Positions 43,063 to 52,398 of a stretch of 64,000 nt of DNA are shown piece by piece. Position 1 is the stretch's first letter. Every line of letters starts with the position of its first letter. A program made the translations under genes and the position numbers. The notes below the pieces were generated by a model. It saw nothing but the letters and a program-made list of their open reading frames with translations. It was not told the DNA's origin and did no database searches. Source of the DNA: an uncultured bacterium (GTDB lineage: Bacteria; Bacillota; Clostridia; Oscillospirales; Ruminococcaceae); the NCBI GenBank assembly GCA_934875375.1, contig CAKXHL010000009.1, forward strand, positions 1 through 64,000, given 5' to 3'.

Positions 43063-45675
43063 TTATTTTTGATGCTTTAAAAGTCCAAGTGCCTTGGAAA
43101 TTTCCATAACGACAAGGGGTGTCAGAATCAGTCCCAAAGCGAGCAGATATAATTTCCCAGGAAGAATAACCAGTCCAAATGCGATACGTAGGGGGGAAAA
43201 CAGAACGACTGCGACCAATACGATGGAAAGCAATGCTGCCCAGTTCAGTTTATGGTTTCCAAAAAAGCCAATCTGGAACAATGAATGAACAGAACGCATA
43301 TTGAATGCCTGGACTACCTGAGAAAGCGCTAATACCATAAAGGCCATTGTTTGCCCTCCGACCAGGGTCCCGGTAACCTGCTCTCCAGCTTGGAAGCCAA
43401 TCAAGGTCAGAATACCGAACATGAATCCCTGCAGGACGATCCGGACGCCAAGGCCATGAGCGAAAATGCCTTCTTCTTTTGGTTTGGGCTTTTGTTCCAT
43501 AATGTCCGGTTCCACCGGCTCCATGCCCAGCGCAATGGCAGGCATACTATCTGTTACCAAGTTGATCCATAAAAGCTGCATGGACAAAAGCGGTGTTTTG
43601 TGCCACAACAGCATAGCTGCAAAAACGGTAATAATTTCGCCGATATTGGTACCGAGTAAAAAGCCAACAACCTTTTTAATATTGGCATAAATACCGCGCC
43701 CTTCTCTAACGGCATCCACGATTGTTGCGAAATTGTCGTCCGTCAATGTCATATCGGCGGCGCCTTTGGCTACATCTGTGCCGGTGATACCCATGGCGCA
43801 CCCGATATCAGCAGCTTTTAGCGCAGGAGCGTCGTTAACACCGTCTCCGGTCATGGATACGACCTGACCTTTTCGCTGCCAGGCTTTGACGATACGAATT
43901 TTATTTTCCGGAGAAACTCGAGCATATACAGCAATATGCTCCACCTGTTCGTCCAACTGCGAATCGGTCATGGTATCCAGCTCAGAACCGGTAATTGCAC
44001 GATCAGCCGGTTGAAGAATGCCTAATTCTTTGGCAATGGCAGAAGCGGTGACAACATGGTCTCCCGTAATCATAACTGGTTTGATTCCCGCTTTGCGGCA
44101 GGTAGCCACTGCTTTTTTCGCTTCGGGACGTGGCGGGTCTATCATTCCTACAAGCCCTAGGAAGATCAGGTCGTTTTCTAATTCATCAGAAATGGGGGAG
44201 GCAGGCACTTCACGAATCTTTTTATAGGCAACAGCAAGGACACGGAGTGCGGATGCACTCATTTCTTCCGTAATACGTTTGGCGGTATCCAAATCCCCCT
44301 GAATGCAGCGGGAAGCCATCATATCAAATGCACCTTTGACGATGACAACATTTTCTCCGTCGATCTGATTAACGGTAGACATGAGTTTTCGGTCAGAATC
44401 AAAAGGAATTTCTGCTAGACGTGGATATTTTTGGCTAAGCATTTCCTGCGTCATACCATTTTGGTGTGCTGCAAGGATAATTGCCGTTTCCGTTGGATCG
44501 CCAATATGTTGCGGTTCATTGCCTTGAAAAACAACTGAGCCATCACAGCACAGGGTCGCATATCGAAGCAGCTGGCGAATTCCTTCGGAATTTTGTGTAC
44601 TGATCTTTTCAGTTGCTCCGCCATCTCGATACGCTTCGATAAGAGTCATACGATTTTGTGTAAGAGTGCCAGTTTTATCCGAACAAATGATGGAGGCGCT
44701 GCCAAGTGTTTCCACCGCGGGAAGCCGACGGATAATAGCGTTCTTTTTCACCATTCGCTGAACACCAATGGAAAGAACAATGGTAACAATGGCTGGCAGC
44801 CCCTCTGGAATAGCCGAAACTGCCAGGGAAACCGCTGTCATGAAAATTTCCATAACCGGAATACCGTTTATAATGCCAACGATAAAAATAATCGCACAGG
44901 CAGCGATCGCAAGAATCCCTAGATATTTGCCCAGCTGTGCCAGCTTTTTCTGAAGTGGAGTTTGTCCTTCTTCTTCATTTTCCAAAAGATTGGCAATTTT
45001 CCCCATTTCTGTATCCATACCCGTGGCAGTGACTACTGCGGTAGCTGTGCCATAGGTAATGCTACAGCCGGAAAAAACCATGTTGCTTCGGTCGCCCAAT
45101 GGAGCATTCTGATCAGTAATGGGCTGTGTATCTTTTTCCGCGGGAACCGATTCACCCGTTAATGCGGATTCTTCACTTTTTAAGCTCACACTGTGAAGCA
45201 GTCTGGCGTCAGCAGGAATAAAATCTCCAGCTTCCAGCCGGATAATATCTCCTGGCACCAAATCTGCGGCGTTTAAAATGGTTTCTTTTCCGTTGCGGAT
45301 CACACGGGCATGAGGGGCAGACAGGCCTTTTAGAGCGTCTAGGGCTTTTTCAGCCTTACTTTCCTGCATAACGCCCATAACGGCATTTACCACAACAATG
45401 AGCAGGATCAAAGCGGGTTCAAAAAATTCTTTTGGCTCCATTTCGATGCAGGCTATGACAAAAGAAATCAGAGCGGCACCAATCAAAATAAGAATCATAA
45501 CATCTTTAAATTGGTCTAAAAATCTCTGCAGATTCGTCTTCTTTTTCTTTTCCCGTAGTCGGTTTTCACCATACTGCTGTTTTCGCTGAAGAACCTGCTC
45601 GTCAGTAAGCCCATAAGAAGCATTGGAACCTAATTCTTTGAGCACGTTTTCACCGGTTTCATGGTAAAAAATCAA
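43063..45675 (-). CDS. Ca2+-type P-type ATPase
   Basis: An 870-residue P2-type ion pump with about ten membrane helices. The phosphorylation motif is ICSDKTGTLTQN, the dephosphorylation motif ALTGESVPAEKD, and the hinge VVSMTGDGVNDAPAL. The sequence resembles PMCA/SERCA-like Ca2+-exporting pumps of Gram-positive bacteria (helix 4 SAIPEGLPAIVTIVLS). TTG 45673-45675 has AAGAAGGGAG 8 bases upstream, so it is preferred over the in-frame TTG at 45700-45702. It is monocistronic. Confidence 0.93.
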   Translation of the reverse strand: MIFYHETGENVLKELGSNASYGLTDEQVLQRKQQYGENRLREKKKKTNLQRFLDQFKDVMILILIGAALISFVIACIEMEPKEFFEPALILLIVVVNAVMGVMQESKAEKALDALKGLSAPHARVIRNGKETILNAADLVPGDIIRLEAGDFIPADARLLHSVSLKSEESALTGESVPAEKDTQPITDQNAPLGDRSNMVFSGCSITYGTATAVVTATGMDTEMGKIANLLENEEEGQTPLQKKLAQLGKYLGILAIAACAIIFIVGIINGIPVMEIFMTAVSLAVSAIPEGLPAIVTIVLSIGVQRMVKKNAIIRRLPAVETLGSASIICSDKTGTLTQNRMTLIEAYRDGGATEKISTQNSEGIRQLLRYATLCCDGSVVFQGNEPQHIGDPTETAIILAAHQNGMTQEMLSQKYPRLAEIPFDSDRKLMSTVNQIDGENVVIVKGAFDMMASRCIQGDLDTAKRITEEMSASALRVLAVAYKKIREVPASPISDELENDLIFLGLVGMIDPPRPEAKKAVATCRKAGIKPVMITGDHVVTASAIAKELGILQPADRAITGSELDTMTDSQLDEQVEHIAVYARVSPENKIRIVKAWQRKGQVVSMTGDGVNDAPALKAADIGCAMGITGTDVAKGAADMTLTDDNFATIVDAVREGRGIYANIKKVVGFLLGTNIGEIITVFAAMLLWHKTPLLSMQLLWINLVTDSMPAIALGMEPVEPDIMEQKPKPKEEGIFAHGLGVRIVLQGFMFGILTLIGFQAGEQVTGTLVGGQTMAFMVLALSQVVQAFNMRSVHSLFQIGFFGNHKLNWAALLSIVLVAVVLFSPLRIAFGLVILPGKLYLLALGLILTPLVVMEISKALGLLKHQK

Positions 45676-46212
45676 TTTAGAGTCTCCCTTCTTGTTTTGC
45701 AATATTTAACCTGCTGTAAAAAGCAACAGGCTGTTCATCCTTTCTATATATGCGACAAAATGCACCTCAACTTATCTTGAGGTGCATTTCTTGAAAAGAA
45801 CGCAACGATCTTGGGGATAAAAGAGATTCCATAAAAATATACCATCTAAAATGTTCTATGATATCCATTTTACAAGACCATTCTCTTTTTTGAAGTATGA
45901 AATCATTATACCAAGAAAGAGTAAAATGGCAAGATTTATCTGGAAAATTCACAATTCCGATTTGATTTGTTTGCAATAAAGTCGTATTTCCAAAGAAAAA
46001 TGATTTAAAATGAACAGAGAAAACGTGCTTTTCAACAAATTTTGCGGCTATTACACAGTAAAATATATGAAAATAAGACCAGAATATTGACGATTTTAAG
46101 TATAAAATCCAGTTTTTATTCAGGACTATTGCGGTTTCTTTTAAACGATGATATGGTATAGTTCAGATAAAGAAGAGGAGATTGGCATAGATACACTTTG
46201 CGGAGGTAGAAT
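45676..46212. other. Intergenic region with an inverted repeat
   Basis: About 535 bases between divergent genes. It holds a perfect 12-bp inverted repeat AATGCACCTCAA / TTGAGGTGCATT (45759-45770 and 45777-45788) with a 6-base loop; it lacks a T-run on either side strong enough to be called a terminator and could be an operator. A 69-codon minus-strand frame at 45767-45976 has no ribosome site and is unlikely to be real. The rest is AT-rich. Confidence 0.45.
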
Positions 46213-46998
46213 ATGCCAGAACAAGTCAGAAAAGTCATTATCTCGGACGGCGATCAGGAATTACTTTTTTTATTGCGGAATGCTTTTGTTTCGGTTGGAT
46301 TCCAAGTGGTTACCGTCTCCAAAAACGGAAAGAAGTTGTGGGAAACTATTCGGAATGAACGGCCGGATGCGGTGATATGTAATGTATTTATGCCGCATTA
46401 TGATGTCATTTCTATTATGGAGAAACTCCGTGGGGAAAAAGATATCAATTTTCCGGTATTTGCCATTTTGTCCTCGTTTGACCAGGATTTTTTACTCGAA
46501 AGATTTTTGGCTGCAGGCGGAAAGGAAGTATTTCTTCGGCCAACAGATCCGGATATGGCCGCACAGAGAATACTCAAGGCACTTCAGGCAGCGTCTGGGC
46601 GCATTTATACTGTTGATTTTTCAAAGACTGCTTTTTCTCCAGAAGAAAAAGCAGCGCAAGTACTGAAAAGAATTGGAATGCCTGTGCATCTCAGTGGATA
46701 TCATTTGGTAAAAATGGGAATAGGAATGATGTTTGAGCATCCAGAATATTTTTCTGATATGCGTGGTTTATGCCAAAAGGTGGCTGATAAGGCAGACAGC
46801 ACGTATAGCAGGGTAGAACGAAATGTGAGAACGGCAGTGGAAACCGTTTTTGAACGGGGAGACATTCAATTGCTACATAAGATTTTTGGTTATACCGTTA
46901 GCAGAAAAACAGGGAAACCCAGCAATATACAGTTTATGGCTACGCTTTATGAATATATCGCAGATCATACCACAAATGGAACAACACATATTATCTAA
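46213..46998 (+). CDS. Spo0A-like response regulator without the phospho-acceptor Asp
   Basis: A 261-residue two-domain protein. The C-terminal half is clearly Spo0A effector-type: IGMPVHLSGYHLVKMGIGMM, ADSTYSRVERNVRTAVETVF and FGYTVSRKTGKPSNIQFMA. The receiver domain is degenerate: the expected D-x3-P motif (DVVMP) is N (VICNVFMP), so the phosphorylatable Asp is lost; the conserved Lys is Arg (FLRPTDPD); the acidic pair at the start is D-G-D. Spo0A normally is activated by phosphorelay to start sporulation. This protein should not be phosphorylated in the usual way, so it may be constitutive, a decoy or a paralog. GGAGG precedes ATG 46213. Confidence 0.85.
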   Translation: MPEQVRKVIISDGDQELLFLLRNAFVSVGFQVVTVSKNGKKLWETIRNERPDAVICNVFMPHYDVISIMEKLRGEKDINFPVFAILSSFDQDFLLERFLAAGGKEVFLRPTDPDMAAQRILKALQAASGRIYTVDFSKTAFSPEEKAAQVLKRIGMPVHLSGYHLVKMGIGMMFEHPEYFSDMRGLCQKVADKADSTYSRVERNVRTAVETVFERGDIQLLHKIFGYTVSRKTGKPSNIQFMATLYEYIADHTTNGTTHII

Positions 46999-47077
46999 AA
47001 TCAAAGGCCTGGAATCTAATCTGGGCCTTTATCTGTTTTAATATCCCAAGCGAAATACGAGGAGGAATGAATCTTTT

Positions 47078-47433
47078 CTAAAAAGAAGACCATTGTTCGT
47101 AATGATCAATTTTTTGGTTTAACCGATCCAGAGAAGCCTGCATATCTTCCATTCTCTGAATCAGCTGCCTGCGTTGCTCTATTAAAATCTGTTTTCGAGC
47201 TTCCAGTGTAGAATCGCCTTTCTGATATAATGCAACATACGCAATCAGTGCTTCAATTTGCACACCGGCTTTTCTCATACATTTCATCAATTCAATCCAA
47301 CGACAGGATGCTTCATCATAATCCCGGATTCCACTTTTGCTGCGGGAGACATGGGGGATAAGGCCAATACGCTCATAATAGCGTAATGTATCGGCAGTAA
47401 TATCGTATTTTCGGCTAACCTCTGCGATGGTCA
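47078..47433 (-). CDS. MerR-family regulator
   Basis: A 118-residue regulator from ATG 47433, which has GGAGG 7 bases upstream; the frame to 47464 adds a weak start. The N-terminal MerR helix-turn-helix reads MTIAEVSRKYDITADTLRYYERIGLI, with the wing PHVSRSKSGIRDYD. The rest is a dimerisation coiled coil (about 65-118) with no metal-binding cysteines, so it is the general stress-type MerR rather than a metal sensor. Its promoter has a 19-base spacer (47495-47525). Confidence 0.9.
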
Positions 47434-47494
47434 TAAAATATTCCTCCTTCATACCAGTTTTCATTGGTAGTACGTAAAAAGTTTTTGTATTTTT

Positions 47495-47525
47495 ATCATA
47501 TCATTAGAAGCAAACTCCAAGTCAA
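47495..47525 (-). promoter_or_regulatory. MerR-type promoter with a 19-base spacer
   Basis: On the minus strand TTGACT (47520-47525), 19 bases, TATGAT (47495-47500). MerR regulators act on such long-spacer promoters by twisting the DNA. The spacer holds TTGGAG...CTTCTAA, an imperfect dyad. It reads toward the merR gene. Confidence 0.65.
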
Positions 47526-47591
47526 GAGAAAAAAACAATATTTTCCTCTCAAAATAAAGAGGATTCTTTTAACTAGCAGAAATATTTTTAG

Positions 47592-47636
47592 AAAGAACCC
47601 CCGCTTGCAAAAATGCTATGTAAGCGGGGGTTCTTT
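47592..47636. terminator. Bidirectional terminator
   Basis: AAAGAACCCCCGCTT / AAGCGGGGGTTCTTT with a 15-base loop, after the uridine-kinase-like gene on the minus strand. Confidence 0.85.
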
Positions 47637-47639
47637 GCA

Positions 47640-48578
47640 TTATTCTTTATAGAATTCACGGATTAGAGAATTTTGACTTAAATATTCTCCAGAACAAGAA
47701 GAAAACAAAAGATATCGTTTAATCAAATCGTGGACCATATCCTGGTAAGGAGCATCCACAGGGTATTCAGCAAGCGCTGATTCGATTTTTTCCCGGTACA
47801 AAAATGGCTCAAACCCATGGACGGTATTGATATGAATATCAGCTGAAGGCCGATAGGGCTGAATATACAAGCGTTCTCCTTTTAGAACTTTATCCCACAT
47901 CGACAGAGTACTGGCTGCTGTTGAGTTACGAGAAGCCAAATCGCGAATAATCCGGCGTGTTAAGCGAAGCTGCCTTGCTGGAATCAAAACCCTGCCGTCT
48001 GCCGACACAAAATCACTATGTACGCTGACGTAAATTCCCGTACAAGGATGTCCATCCATCGCTGCGAAAAAAAGCGGATGAAGCGCATGTATTCCTTCAA
48101 AAATGAAAAATGTATCGGGCGAATAGGAAACATGGAACGTTTTTTCGCGCCTGCGGCTTTCGTGAAAATCAAAAATAGGAAAATCCGCTTCCCCCTGTGA
48201 CCAAAGCTGCTGCATCAAATGGTGAAAATATTCCATATCTAACCCGTCGATACTTTCGAAATTGGTACTGCCGTCTTCCCAAAACGGCAGTTGATCCCTA
48301 GGCTTATAAAAATTGTCCAGAGAAATGCGTTCCGCATTTTTGCCACACTGCTTTAAGTGATCAATCAGTTTTTTGGCCGTAGTTGTTTTTCCAGAAGCAG
48401 AAGGTCCCGCCAGCAGAATAACAGTGGTCTGCTTTTGGATGATATAGCTGCAGACCTCTCGTATTTTACTGTCAAAAACAGCTTCCTCTGCAGCAAAAAA
48501 CCCTTGTGGATTTTGGAACAGACGTTCTGCTGCTTTTTGTGCAGATACTTTTTCCATTTTTTTCTGATACCGTTTCAC
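47640..48578 (-). CDS. Uridine kinase/phosphoribulokinase-family nucleoside kinase
   Basis: A 312-residue P-loop kinase. Walker A is LLAGPSASGKTTTAKKL near residue 60; the substrate-binding segment ISLDNFYKPRDQLP and the nucleotide block FDFHESRRREK follow; FIFEGIHALHP is the Walker-B-like strand. An N-terminal extension of about 45 residues is present. Members phosphorylate uridine/cytidine or related nucleosides, or have unclear substrates. It starts with GTG 48578 after AGGGGGG. No clear operon partner. Confidence 0.85.
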   Translation of the reverse strand: MKRYQKKMEKVSAQKAAERLFQNPQGFFAAEEAVFDSKIREVCSYIIQKQTTVILLAGPSASGKTTTAKKLIDHLKQCGKNAERISLDNFYKPRDQLPFWEDGSTNFESIDGLDMEYFHHLMQQLWSQGEADFPIFDFHESRRREKTFHVSYSPDTFFIFEGIHALHPLFFAAMDGHPCTGIYVSVHSDFVSADGRVLIPARQLRLTRRIIRDLASRNSTAASTLSMWDKVLKGERLYIQPYRPSADIHINTVHGFEPFLYREKIESALAEYPVDAPYQDMVHDLIKRYLLFSSCSGEYLSQNSLIREFYKE

Positions 48579-48697
48579 GATGACGCCCCCCTTACTGTCA
48601 ACCTATGACGGCAGATTTCTTTCTATGCCGCCGACCATGATGGCTTTAATATTAAGAAGTATTCTCATCATAACATTTTTTTCCTGTTTTTTCAAGG

Positions 48698-48970
48698 TTA
48701 TAACTCCATATCCCCCAGTACATCTTCCAAATGAATAGGGGATACCTGCCGTAAAGCAAGATGATAGAGTACAGCATATGCCTTTTCAAAATCCTGAGCC
48801 AGGCGGGGATTCATCCAGCAAAGTGCTGTATCCGCTTCATCCTCTTCTGTAAAACATCGGACAGCATATTCTGTTTTACCTGCTTGCTGGTATTCCAGAA
48901 GAGCATAACAGTGCTGGCGGTATTTATCTTCATCTGATTTCCATCCCATATGTAACACACAAATTTCCAC
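48698..48970 (-). CDS. Small uncharacterised protein (DUF6514-like)
   Basis: A 90-residue acidic protein. It starts with GTG (VEICVLHMGW) after GAAAGGG. The pattern EYAVRCFTEEDEADTALCWMN with a following helix resembles the small DUF6514-like proteins of Clostridia, but I am not certain. No membrane segment. It is followed by the disrupted membrane gene and may have been transcribed separately. Confidence 0.55.
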   Translation of the reverse strand: MEICVLHMGWKSDEDKYRQHCYALLEYQQAGKTEYAVRCFTEEDEADTALCWMNPRLAQDFEKAYAVLYHLALRQVSPIHLEDVLGDMEL

Positions 48971-49083
48971 AGCTTTTGCACCCTTTCCGCTTTGTATTCC
49001 CGCTTCTCAGTATAAACGCAATCGGGAAAAATTGATACAAGTATATTTTGGTAAGCTATTTTAAAAATTGAAATGAGGTCTTT

Positions 49084-49633
49084 TCAAAAAAGATTTTTGG
49101 AGAATAGAAGAATCATCATAAGAAAAGACAATGCTAAATCAGGAATAAAAATACGGCCACCTAAGCGGAAAGAGGTGAAAATCATGCAACTTGTGATTCC
49201 CATACGGAGAATCGACGGTACTCTCCCTTTTTGTGTCGTATACCAGCTCAGTGCAGCAAATACCGGTGTGCAGACAGCGGCAACGGACCAGCCAATCACA
49301 TATGGGATGGAATAGTATGCATCAGCCCATACCGCGTAGCCATAATATCCCGTTAGCATTGACGAAAAAACAAGAAAGCAGAAAGAGCAGCCTGCAGTGG
49401 GGTTTTGCTGCGAACCGCAATCCATACGGCAACAAGATCCATATATTGATCCGTGAGAAAATTTCAGCCCCAGCAGAAAAAAGAGGACCCCAAAATCCAA
49501 ATTGTTTTGGCGGAATAATATCCATCCATTTAGAGAGAATCCCCAATAAAAAGCCTAAAAGCACAAAAAAGAGACTGCGCAGTCCCCAATTTTTTGCTTT
49601 TTTGAAAAAACGATGTTGATATTCTTTTGCCAT
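49084..49633 (-). pseudogene. Multi-helix membrane protein broken by two frameshifts
   Basis: ATG 49633 (GGAAGG upstream) starts a frame with LRSLFFVLLGFLLGILSKWMD and INIWILLP. The sequence then continues in a second frame (VWIAVRSKTPLQAALSAFLFF) and finally in a third (SSMLTGYYGYAVWADAYYSIPY onward) to 49084. Each junction is a single-base change; the second falls in a T-run. Reassembled, it would be a five- or six-helix membrane protein of about 180 residues. I do not recognise a family. Two changes in one gene make a decayed gene likely. Confidence 0.7.
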
Positions 49634-49641
49634 TTTTTATC

Positions 49642-49674
49642 CTTCCAATCGTTTTATCAGAAAACGATTGGAAG
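49642..49674 (-). promoter_or_regulatory. Hairpin overlapping a ribosome binding site
   Basis: A perfect 14-bp inverted repeat CTTCCAATCGTTTT / AAAACGATTGGAAG with a 5-base loop. On the minus strand the distal arm contains the GGAAGG ribosome site of the gene starting at 49633. When folded it would block translation, or it may bind a regulator. Confidence 0.55.
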
Positions 49675-49686
49675 ATTTAAAATCCG

Positions 49687-49724
49687 TCAAAAAAGTCCTG
49701 ACCAGATATTTCTGGTCAGGACTT
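49687..49724 (-). terminator. Terminator after mgtE
   Basis: AAGTCCTGACCAGA / TCTGGTCAGGACTT with a 5-base loop and TTTTTT on the minus strand. Confidence 0.9.
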
Positions 49725-49733
49725 AGAAAGGGA

Positions 49734-51071
49734 TTATCCCAAATGAAGCAGTACGGATGCAAAGTTAAAATAAACGATGAGAGACAGCGCATCAACGATA
49801 GTAGTAATAAAAGGACTGGCCATTACCGCCGGATCAAATCCAATGCGTTTTGCCACGATAGGAAGCGTACAACCAGTGATTTTTGCAATCGTTACCGTGA
49901 CCACCAGTGTGAGGCAGACAACCAATGATACGGAGAGCCCCACCTGATCCAGTAACATCATTTTGGCAAAATTGGCGACAGAAAGGGTTAATCCACATAA
50001 AATGGCGACTCGTATCTCTTTCCAAATGATTTTGAGAAGGTCGGACATGCGGATTTCTCCCAAGGAAAGGCCACGAATTATAGTCACTGACGCTTGGCTA
50101 CCTGCATTGCCTCCTGTATCCATTAACATGGGAATAAAAGCGGTCAGCGCTACCTGTGCTGCCAGAGCGCTTTCATATGCTTGGATAATCTTTCCGGTGA
50201 AGGTAGCAGATACCATCAGCAAAAGAAGCCAGGGCACTCTTTTTTTCCAAAGTTCAGTCGTGCTTGTTTTCAGATACGGCTTGCCGGTAGGGGTGATGGC
50301 TGCCATCATTTCGATATCTTCTGTATTTTCTTCTTGCAGAACGTCCATCGCATCGTCAAAAGTTACGATTCCGACCAGCCGATATTCCTGGTCTACTACT
50401 GGCAATGCTAAAAAATCGTATTTTTGCAGTTGATTGGCGACTTTTTCCTTATCATCCAAGGTAGAAGCAGCAATCACATGGGTCTGCATAATCTCTCCGA
50501 TAATCGCTGTTTTGGGGGAGAGCAAGAGTTCTCGTACTGTGACCAGCCCTTCCAATTTTCGGTCGTGATTTGTCACGTAGCAGGTGTAAATGGTTTCTTT
50601 ATCTACACCTGTTGCACGAATCCGGGAGAATGCCTCGTCCACCGTCATGGTCTTTTTCAGATCCACATATTCGATGGTCATAATGCTGCCGGCACTATCC
50701 TCCGGATAATGAAGAATTTCGTTGATTTTTTTGCGCACTTCAGGACTGGTTTGGCGCAAAATTCGCTTGACTACGTTGGCGGGCATCTCTTCGATAATAT
50801 CCACCGCGTCATCAAGATATAATTCATCTAAAACCTCTTGTAGCTCTTTATCGCTAAATGCCTGGATCAGGATTTCCTGCAAATCGTTATCCATTTCGGC
50901 AAACGCTTCCGCTGCTAACTCCTTTGGAAGAAGCCGGTATACCAACGGGAGACTATCCTGCGGCATTTCTTCCAGAATTCCGGCAAGATCCACAGGGTTC
51001 ATGGTGCTTAATAGTTGTTTCAGTTGAGAGAATTTTTTTTCGGTCAATAAAGCCAGTGCTTTTTCTGTCAT
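49734..51071 (-). CDS. mgtE: Magnesium transporter MgtE
   Basis: A 445-residue Mg2+ channel/transporter. Order: N-domain (about 1-130, MEPQD-type helices), two CBS domains (about 135-255, with MTIEYVDLKKTMTVDEAF and GIVTFDDAMDVLQEE), and five membrane helices (about 285-445, with IPMLMDTGGNAGSQASVTIIRGL as pore signature). The N-domain closes the channel when Mg2+ is high. Of the two starts, ATG 51071 is better spaced from AGGAGG than ATG 51077. An M-box riboswitch lies upstream. Confidence 0.93.
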   Translation of the reverse strand: MTEKALALLTEKKFSQLKQLLSTMNPVDLAGILEEMPQDSLPLVYRLLPKELAAEAFAEMDNDLQEILIQAFSDKELQEVLDELYLDDAVDIIEEMPANVVKRILRQTSPEVRKKINEILHYPEDSAGSIMTIEYVDLKKTMTVDEAFSRIRATGVDKETIYTCYVTNHDRKLEGLVTVRELLLSPKTAIIGEIMQTHVIAASTLDDKEKVANQLQKYDFLALPVVDQEYRLVGIVTFDDAMDVLQEENTEDIEMMAAITPTGKPYLKTSTTELWKKRVPWLLLLMVSATFTGKIIQAYESALAAQVALTAFIPMLMDTGGNAGSQASVTIIRGLSLGEIRMSDLLKIIWKEIRVAILCGLTLSVANFAKMMLLDQVGLSVSLVVCLTLVVTVTIAKITGCTLPIVAKRIGFDPAVMASPFITTIVDALSLIVYFNFASVLLHLG

Positions 51072-51316
51072 GTTCATTCCTCCTAAGTATTGTAGTTCGT
51101 TAGGTAGGAAGCGGGAACATCAGACTGCAGAAGAAGTCATCCATAGAAAAGAGGATTCCGCACAGGTGCGTTGCTGGAAGCAATCTTTTCATATATACTT
51201 CGCGGAACGGTCTTTGTGTCGCCAGTACTTCCTGCATCCATGCGTTGTCACCTCACTCTTTCACCTTGATGAAAATGCTTTGGCTGTTTTTTCAGGAAAA
51301 TAACTACCGATGGAAT

Positions 51317-51543
51317 AAAAAAACCGCCGAAGATTTGCTCCAGCGGTGACGATATTGCGGCGTTTCAAAAAGCGCAACCAAATCCAGCCCCCGTTTGAGC
51401 TTCAACTTCGCAGGGCGATGAAATTATATTAGACAATGCCTTAATTTCGGCATGGCCTGTTGACCTTCTCATAGTGTCTCTACTATTTCGCGGCAGCAAT
51501 CCGTATCCCTGTGGTAGCCTTACCTACCGGGTTCTTTTATTCC
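51317..51543 (-). promoter_or_regulatory. M-box (ykoK) magnesium riboswitch
   Basis: Minus-strand leader of mgtE. It has the M-box landmarks GGTAGGTAAGGCTACCACAGGG, GGTCAACAGGCCATGCCG and CCCTGCGAAGTTGAAGCTC. A terminator ACCGC-GGAG / CTTC-GCGGT with TTTTTT (51317-51348) lies at its end. High Mg2+ would favour termination. The promoter is at 51550-51578; about 240 bases of leader remain before mgtE. Confidence 0.88.
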
Positions 51544-51549
51544 GTCCCT

Positions 51550-51578
51550 ATCATATGCTTTCCAGTTCTTTTTGTCAA
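51550..51578 (-). promoter_or_regulatory. Promoter of the M-box/mgtE transcript
   Basis: On the minus strand TTGACA (51573-51578), 17 bases, TATGAT (51550-51555). Transcription starts near 51543. Confidence 0.8.
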
Positions 51579-51684
51579 CCGTTTTGCTGTAAAAGTGACT
51601 TTATTTTCATCATATTCCTTTTATTCCATCAAAACAGAAGAAATGTGATAATTCTCCTTGTTGTCGCATCTTATAACAAGAGTT

Positions 51685-52359
51685 TTATTTCACCCCCAGC
51701 CTGTCTCTTAGAAGTTCTCGGCCAAAAAGATCAGGATGGTAATCAATATTAGATATTCTATATCCGGCGTCAGTCTTTTTTACTTCAAAAACAGTACTTT
51801 CTTCATCAGATTCACCGCTCACATAAATGCGCAAATAATTGCTGCGATAGGTGTTTTCCTTCAGCTTTTCGATTGAAAGCAGCTCAGTGCTAACTACAGA
51901 AGCTCCGCTGTCAATCCGGAGATGCAGCGTACCGTCCATATCTGCGAATTTCGTGGATAAGATCCATTCCAAAGCCTCGTCAATGAAAATATTTCCGTAG
52001 TATTCGACCAGTTCGCTGTAATTTTTCGAGGTTCTTGCAAAGGCGAAAGAATCAATTGTCACCTGGTCGTCATCATATACCTCGATATCGCTGAATATGC
52101 GCCTCATACAATCCTGAGGATCTTCCGTAGCTAAATCATTGATTTCAAACATGGCGTCACAGAATAATTCCTCAAGCACGGATTCTGTTGGTTCCTCCTC
52201 AGAAGCAGAGGATTCTTCTTTCGATTCCTCCTTGCTGAAAGGTTAAGAAGTATCCCCCAGAGGGTTAGATGAAGAAGGGGATACCCCTTGCGTCTGCGCA
52301 CATCCGCTTAGCAGAAAGCAAACCAACAGGACTGTTATTTGAAGAAATCTGGTCTTCAT
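51685..52359 (-). pseudogene. Lipoprotein interrupted by an ochre codon
   Basis: ATG 52357-52359 (AGGAGG upstream) encodes a signal peptide with lipobox LLSGC (Cys near residue 21) and a Ser-rich linker. TAA 52243-52245 stops it at codon 39, but the same frame continues (EESKEESSASEEEPTES) into a 164-residue C-terminal domain that begins VLEELFCDAMFEINDLA and ends FGRELLRDRLGVK at 51685. Intact, it would be a surface lipoprotein of about 224 residues. The C-terminal half has no recognised family. CAA to TAA is the simplest cause. Confidence 0.75.
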
Positions 52360-52398
52360 AAAATTTCCTCCTAATTCTTTTTTACTTTAAAAACAGGG

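Noticed and set aside
45767..45976. A 69-codon minus-strand frame covering an inverted repeat
   Set aside because: No ribosome binding site; mixed composition unlike a protein.
47464..47652. A plus-strand frame between merR and the kinase gene
   Set aside because: Overlaps the merR promoter and a terminator; no start signal.
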